64,000 nt of DNA from Ulota crispa (Eukaryota; Streptophyta; Bryopsida; Orthotrichales; Orthotrichaceae): NCBI GenBank assembly GCA_963920765.1, contig OY987250.1, positions 1,550,001 to 1,614,000 on the forward strand. The letters are read 5' to 3'. How positions within the stretch are numbered: the first letter of the stretch is position 1; each line of letters opens with the position of its first letter. Position numbers and translations under genes: made by a program. The notes under the pieces are model-generated. The model worked only from the letters and a program-made list of their open reading frames with translations, did no database searches and was not told the origin of the DNA. Below, in pieces: positions 58,142 to 64,000 of this stretch.

Positions 58142-61081
58142 ATGTTCTAAATTATGCTAATATAACAAATTTGACATTATCATTTTTTAATGGGTGTCCT
58201 ATTTATCTTTTTAATACAAGCCATGAAAATTTCATTCAATTTAATTTTTGTTATTAAAAAAATAGAAAAACTTAATATCAATGAGCTCATTGTTAAAACT
58301 AAATGAATAAATTCTTTATTTAAACTAGTCTGCTTTAGAATAATGATCTTTAAAAAGTACTAATTTGTGTCATCATCAAGTTTTGGTTTTGACAAATGAC
58401 ACTTACCTTATCTTATAATCCAAAACCATCTCCAAACTTTGATATTCATATAAATATGCAAATGTAATATTTCAAAAGTTTCATTTCAATTGCAATAAGT
58501 TTCAATTTAATATTGCAAAGTAAGAAATAAACCATTTCACTAGCACCAAAGTCATACTTTGCTTGTTGTTTGGAGTTCCACTTATGTTTGATTCATTTTG
58601 TCAATTTCTTCTCAAACTCACTTTTCTAGTTTTCAAGTTGCATTTGGTTCAAATATGAAATATAGCATTTATTCATGAGTGGACAAACAAAACTTGAAAC
58701 CTTAGCATTTGACAGAGCACTTGTATGCAGGTTTAAAATGCTCCATATCAACCCCGTGTCTTCTCTCGTGCCCTTGTCTATTGGATTTGTTTTTGAGGAT
58801 TGTGGCGCTCATTCCTATATGTATGTTATTTCGCGGCTTTTCTTTCAAGAGTTTTGTTCATTTTCTAATGTGTTTGAATGTATGTGTTTGCACAGTTTAG
58901 ATTTCGTGCAGTTTTGCGGCCTCAACGAACCTTTCAAGGGTCGTTTACACAACACGGCACCTTCACCACTGGGTGGATGCATGGTCGGCTAGACCAAAAT
59001 GCGTGTTCCATTCAATTTTCAGGAATATGTTTTGATTGCATGACTTATTTCTTATAGGAAAAAGAGCTTGGAAACATCCTAAATTAGTGGATGTATTCTA
59101 TACTTGCTCATAAAAAAAAATGTAATTTATGTTTGTTAAAATTGATAATATAAAAAATAAGGGACTTTTCAATGCATATATTTGGACTGTCCCATTCATA
59201 ACATTCTATGAAAATGATAAACATAATGTATCAAGTTAGCTATAATGCGTACTTAGGGACTACGTATGTGATTTAGCATCTTTTAAGTATTTCAAAAACG
59301 AGTTATAATTTTAGAGAAGTGATATACAATAAAAGCTATGGACTTTTTAGTGCCCAAATTAAGGCTAAATGTTTAGGCAGCAATATCTTAATGATTTTTA
59401 CATTTTTTTAGTTAATTTTTTCACCTTTGCAAAAGCCATCCTAGTGGCTACATGGGCTTGGTCTTTTTTTTAATGCTCATATTTTTATAAAGGAAAACAA
59501 ACACTTTGTGATCCGTACTCGCAAAAATCTCAAAATTATGAACTTTTTATGAGGTTTTATCTGCCATTTTTGGTCCACTCGACCATGCAAATGCTCCACT
59601 CTCAATTCTCAGTCTTTGACGGCGTGTACCCATGGTGACTCAATAAGTCTGCTTAGGTCTGCACCCAGTGCAGCTGCAGACCAGATCACAAAAAAATTAC
59701 GACATGATTGCTACTGCACCCCATAATACCAGTTACAGTATATGTGGAATTCCCGCTGCTTTGGCCGCTTCCTATACTCTTTGAGGTCCGTGATGTCCGG
59801 CTGAAGATCCTCAGACACTGGAATTGCTGTTTCAAGCTTCTTTATGTGGTTCCATAGTTGCTAGAGTTGCTCGTGCTGAGGTCACTCCTGCTCATCGTCT
59901 ACCTTTCCTTTTTCTTTTCTATGAACATCTACATCACCTAGATCAAATAACTAAAAAGGATAAATGCACTCCAAACAAGAAGAAGCAATAGAAGTGCCAT
60001 CTAAGGCTCAATTTTTGATGCACCAATGTTTTAATTTTTCTCAACCTCAACGGTGCTTTCAATTCTTTCAGCTTTGTCAAGATTAAGAAATGATGATCTA
60101 TTTTATGGCATCAACAATTGGCTCTACTTCAACTTTTGTATAGTTTGAAAGTAGATTCAAACTTACACGTGAAAGCCGGTGGGAGTAACGATAGTATATG
60201 GAGCAATTTTGAGATAGTCTCATTTAAAATTGTTTTTTTTTATTACATGCCTATTTGATTACTAACCATTGACCAGTATTTTAAATGCAAAATGTAACTA
60301 CAATATATGCGCAAGGAATACAATATTCTTTTTATCAAAACTACTCATGAATTATATTCTAATGCAACGAGCTTCTTCAACCTTTGATAAAAAAAAAAAA
60401 AAAACTAAAGTTCAATTCCTTGAGCTTCATTCCAAGTAGCAATTTCTTGTTGTTTCACAGCTACTAAGTTTTTCTGTTATACTAAAAATGAGCTTTGTAT
60501 GATTGCAATTATAGATTTGAGTTTAAATGACGGTAACTGGAGTAATAATATTTGAAACAAGTTTGAAGAGATTTTGATTGTAGTTCATTTTTCTTTTTGT
60601 ATATATCTTTGATGACGGACTTTTGTGCCATCAATTTGAATGTTGGACCTACGAACAATATGTACACAAAGAATACATTTTTTCTTCAAAACCATGCAAA
60701 AATTACCTTCAAACTTATGAACTTAAATTTTGAGCGTGACATTGAAGAGCAAAAACCAACATATAATTTTGGACTTCTTATGGTGAGGTGATCTGACATA
60801 TAAGTGTATTAACAAAGCATTTACACGTGATGATTTTGAGTGCTTTTGCCTATAGTAATTACATACGTCTAATTATTGAATTTGAAGCGGATAGAAATTT
60901 GCTACACAACACATCATTATCACGCCAATTGAGAAAGTGGTCTTGTATCACCAAGATTTTTTTTGTTTTCTAAATTGCGCTATTACTCTCTATAGAAATG
61001 CCGTCATTGAGTTTTAGCAAGGGCATTGTGATTTTTCATTTGAGGAATGTACACCTATACTAAAGCATTTAAGGGTTTAGA
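58142..61081. other. AT-rich intergenic DNA
   Basis: Plus frame 58675-58992 (105 residues) overlaps a second frame and has no family match. Around 58700-58990 and 59620-59890 GC rises somewhat, but no exon structure could be built. Nothing else supported. Confidence 0.3.
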
Positions 61082-61338
61082 ATGCGTTAATTGTTAAATT
61101 GGTAAAAATAGAGGTACTATTTTGTACTCCACCTTAAACCCAAAAAGTCACTTTAAACTAGATTCAAAGATATCAGATTCAATTTGAGCCATTAAGATTT
61201 TTTCCCTTGCAAATTCCTCCTCTCAAGTGAGGACTTGTGTACCCAAAAAAAAAGCTGAGCTTGATTTCAGGAGGCCTCCTCAAACCTTCAAAAGTCCCAA
61301 AATGTAAGTTTTTTACCAATTTAACAAATAATGCGTTT
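61082..61338. mobile_element. MITE copy 3 of the 36.0/37.5-kb family, inverted
   Basis: In reverse complement it matches those copies: GTACTCCACCTTAAACCCAA, CTCTCAAGTGAGGACTTGTG and GAGGCCTCCTCAAACC. The ends are inverted repeats with TTAAATTGGTAAAAA on the left and TTTTTACCAATTTAA on the right. Confidence 0.7.
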
Positions 61339-61753
61339 TAGGGTACTGCAAAATCTTGGGAATTTTCAGATTTTTTTTTGGTAGGGTTAGCCTCTCAACA
61401 AGCTATCATGGAAAGTCAATTTTGTGAAAAAAAATATTGTAGAATATTTTATATTAAAGAATAAAGTTACAATTCTTAAGACCTTAAAAATAACTGTAGA
61501 CTAACCTTGAAATTGCTTGGATACGTTTCTATAATGGCACTAGACGATCCCAATTTCAATCTTCCCAAACCAGCTTTGCAGCTACTTGCTTGTTCAAGTA
61601 ACATTCATAGCTCCATTTGGATTCAAGAGTGTATGATGAACACCTCAAATGTACAGTACCCTTACATAATGATACATACATGCCTATTTTGTTGTTCAAA
61701 AAACTTTGCATAATACATAGTAAAATTGGGATTTTGTTGTTTTGAATCACACA

Positions 61754-62419
61754 TATTGATTCTTATGCAATCCCAACCAAGCACACCAAATTTTTATTCC
61801 TATAAATCAAAATCCCATTTTTGGTGATTTATTTTGTACAAAATTCATGGTTTTTTATGAAAATTGATTGAAAAAATTGGTGATGAGTTTTTCAGATTTG
61901 ATTGCATGGATATGTAGGAAACATCCATACACATATTTTCCCTTCTAGAAAAGAACCTCCTTAAGTAACAAAATTAAGATCAACAAAGAGTTCAATGTAG
62001 AGTGTAGTAGACCAAAATTTGTAAAGTAGATATTTCTATTTTTTTACTAGTTTTTGGCTAGTAGACATATTGTCATGTTCAAAGGTACAAATTTAGTCAT
62101 AGTATATGAACCAAACAACAAAATATGATTATCAAAAAGAAATATCTATTTTACAAATTTGGGTTCTACCACACCCCACATTGAACTCTTTGTTGATCTT
62201 AATTTTGTTACTTAAGGGAGTTCTTTTTAGAAGAGAAAATGTGCGTATGGATTTTTCCTACATATTCATGCAATCAAATCTCAAAAGTTCATCAAAAATT
62301 TGTTTTAATCAACTTTCTTGTAAAACCATGATTTTTGACAAAAAAACAATTTCCCAGAAATAGAATTTTGGTTTTTGGCAACCAAAATTGGGTATGATTG
62401 ATTGGGATTGCATGAGAAT
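61754..62419. mobile_element. Fold-back element with ~300-bp arms
   Basis: Ends: ATTCTTATGCAATCCCAACC on the left; the reverse complement of the right is ATTCTCATGCAATCCCAATC. The arms pair nearly throughout, for example AACAAAGAGTTCAATGTAGA (61983) with CACATTGAACTCTTTGTTGA (62178), and ATGGATATGTAGGAAACATC with its partner near 62250. The centre is about 62080. This is a different family from the TTAACCCC elements. The plus frame 62106-62363 is within an arm. Confidence 0.8.
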
Positions 62420-64000
62420 TAGACTCCAACAATATAAGATTGAAATACCATTTATATTTTTTGTTTATACAAACTTGTTTGGAGTGCCAAAATATGAATT
62501 ACATAATATTACTTCCCTGGTATTGTAGAATACAGCATTAGCTAGGGAGTGCTTGGATTTGGGTGTACATACCTTAATTGCTCTCGTAGTGAGAGGACAT
62601 GAACAAGTGAACAACTACTCTTATTTTTGGCTTCCATTATGAGGACTCTCTTAGAATCTATCTCATCTCACATGAACTTCACATCATATGCAAATTCATG
62701 ACATGGATTTCTGCAACAAGTCTCATGGATTCTACAGGTACACATCAGGCTTTATGTTCAACAAACTCCGGAATCAATTCCCAAACAAGGCAGTTATTTG
62801 GAGGGTAAGAGTACCTTTTCTTTATATTTTGCCGTAAATGTTTGCAGGACTATCTAAACAATTGCTCCTCAAATTTTTGTAATGCATATGTGGCAAACAT
62901 AAATATTGATAAAAATCAAGCAATACATGTAAAATTTTGTCAAAAAATTGGAATTGCAAGAAACTTCATTGAAATCCAAGAAAGCAAATAGATATGTTTA
63001 AAACTTCAAATGATAATGAATTACATATTAGGATCTTTTAAACACTATTGAAATGTAGCTATGACCAATGTCTTGTGATGAACTTGAATCTACGTTTAGC
63101 TTAACATCATGTGGTGTTTCATGCTACACTACGGGACTGAGGTTGTCCGCATGTACAAAGAGATGACAAAAGTTTGTCAATAAAGGTGTCAATTCGGACC
63201 ATCTGATTTGGTCATGTAATTGACAAATGACTGTCAACTTTTTGTTGTCTTGGCCAGTTACCCCTGTGATTTCCTGCACTCAACATTCGGTTTCTTTGAG
63301 ATTGTCTTCTGTACACGTCATCAACACTTTCCCATTATAATTTACCGTATTGGTAAGTTTTTGTTTAATCAAAGAACAGTCTATAAATACTCTCCTTCTA
63401 ACTGTATTCAATGCGGATTTTGTGGCTGCACTTGCGCAACTGTAATTTCACTTTTCACAGGATGGCCCACACAAAGGTAAAATACATTCATCCACATTCA
63501 CATGAACTATATTACTGTACAGTACTACTGTAAGTTATGGGTTTAGGGTAAGCATACTAACAACATCTATGCTTTATCATCCGAGCCACTCCATCCACTG
63601 CCCTTGTTTTCAAGCATCTCATCCATTTCAATGAAATTGACTACCATACAGTACTCTGTCAATATACTGCAAGAATTAATGATCAATCGTATGAAATTTT
63701 CCTTCCATAACTTATAAAAAGAGTTCATCTCCTTTTGGAAGCACATGACCTTTCAACGGCATCCATCTTGGACTAGGAATGAACAGCCATACAAAATCAA
63801 AACACAGTCAACTACAAATTTGTCTATTGAATTCTGGAAAATATATTGATATTACTGAGCTCTACCATGCAGGAAATATTGCTACTAACGTAACTTAACT
63901 AATTCTGTGTATCATGCTATGACACATGAAAACTACAATAACTACCACATGAAGCAATAGACTGTCACACAACTTCAAGAACATTTCTAAACCCTATTAT
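62420..64000. other. Intergenic DNA at the right edge
   Basis: The plus frame 63220-63480 and small frames nearby show no family match. A short GTCCGCATGTACAAAG .. TGTCAATTCGGACC block at 63143-63200 recalls the CACTA subterminal style. No gene supported; a gene edge beyond 64000 cannot be excluded. Confidence 0.3.

Noticed and set aside
58675-58992. 105-residue plus frame
   Set aside because: It overlaps a second open frame and shows no domain. Its composition is only slightly richer in GC than the surroundings.

Overview
The window looks like nuclear DNA of a land plant or close streptophyte relative. Three lines of evidence point there: recognisable plant-type multi-exon genes with GT-AG introns, plant telo-box motifs (AAACCCTAA) in gene 5' regions, and a dense load of small plant-style transposable elements (MITEs, fold-back elements, CACTA-like ends) in AT-rich intergenic DNA. 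I cannot name the species. There is no bacterial, organellar or viral gene content that I can support.

Genes lie at about 1.6-10.6, 30.1-32.9 and 43.3-46.6 kb. (1) 1677-2747 (+): an uninterrupted reading frame for a PHAX-type snRNA export adaptor. (2) 4937-10566 (-): a nine-exon multi-pass membrane protein that I assembled from splice sites; it resembles plant candidate seven-transmembrane (GPCR-like) proteins and has a long low-complexity tail. It converges with PHAX. (3) 30122-32943 (-): the last two exons of a conserved plant protein of unknown function; its 5' end was not found. (4) 43311-46586 (-): a six-exon protein with five CCHC zinc knuckles, orthologous in type to ZCCHC9. A possible transcribed region at 11.3-12.1 kb, divergent from gene 2, could not be resolved.

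The rest is repeats. From 12.1 to 23 kb there are a 17-bp tandem array, a ~140-bp satellite-like array broken by a TA-flanked TIR element, a MULE-like MITE with 9-bp target duplication, a ~355-bp-arm near-perfect hairpin, a hAT-like MITE with 8-bp duplication, and a 1.8-kb giant inverted repeat. At 22.9-25.5 kb a MITE is split at its centre by a 2.2-kb GC-richer TIR insert flanked by TAA. At 39.4-41.9 kb a TA-flanked MITE is nested in a fold-back element, with a second copy nearby. At 49.8-52.3 kb a CACTA-like element carries a hairpin and a 10-bp minisatellite. From 52.3 to 64 kb the DNA is very AT-rich, with a few MITEs and another ~300-bp-arm hairpin at 61.75-62.42 kb.

The genes do not form a pathway, though PHAX and ZCCHC9 both belong to RNA biology. 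The main theme is how MITEs shape introns: one sits directly beside a splice donor of gene 2, and two copies of one family bracket exon 3 of the ZCCHC9-like gene. All exon structures are inferred from sequence alone, by splice consensus, phase agreement and protein-family fit.
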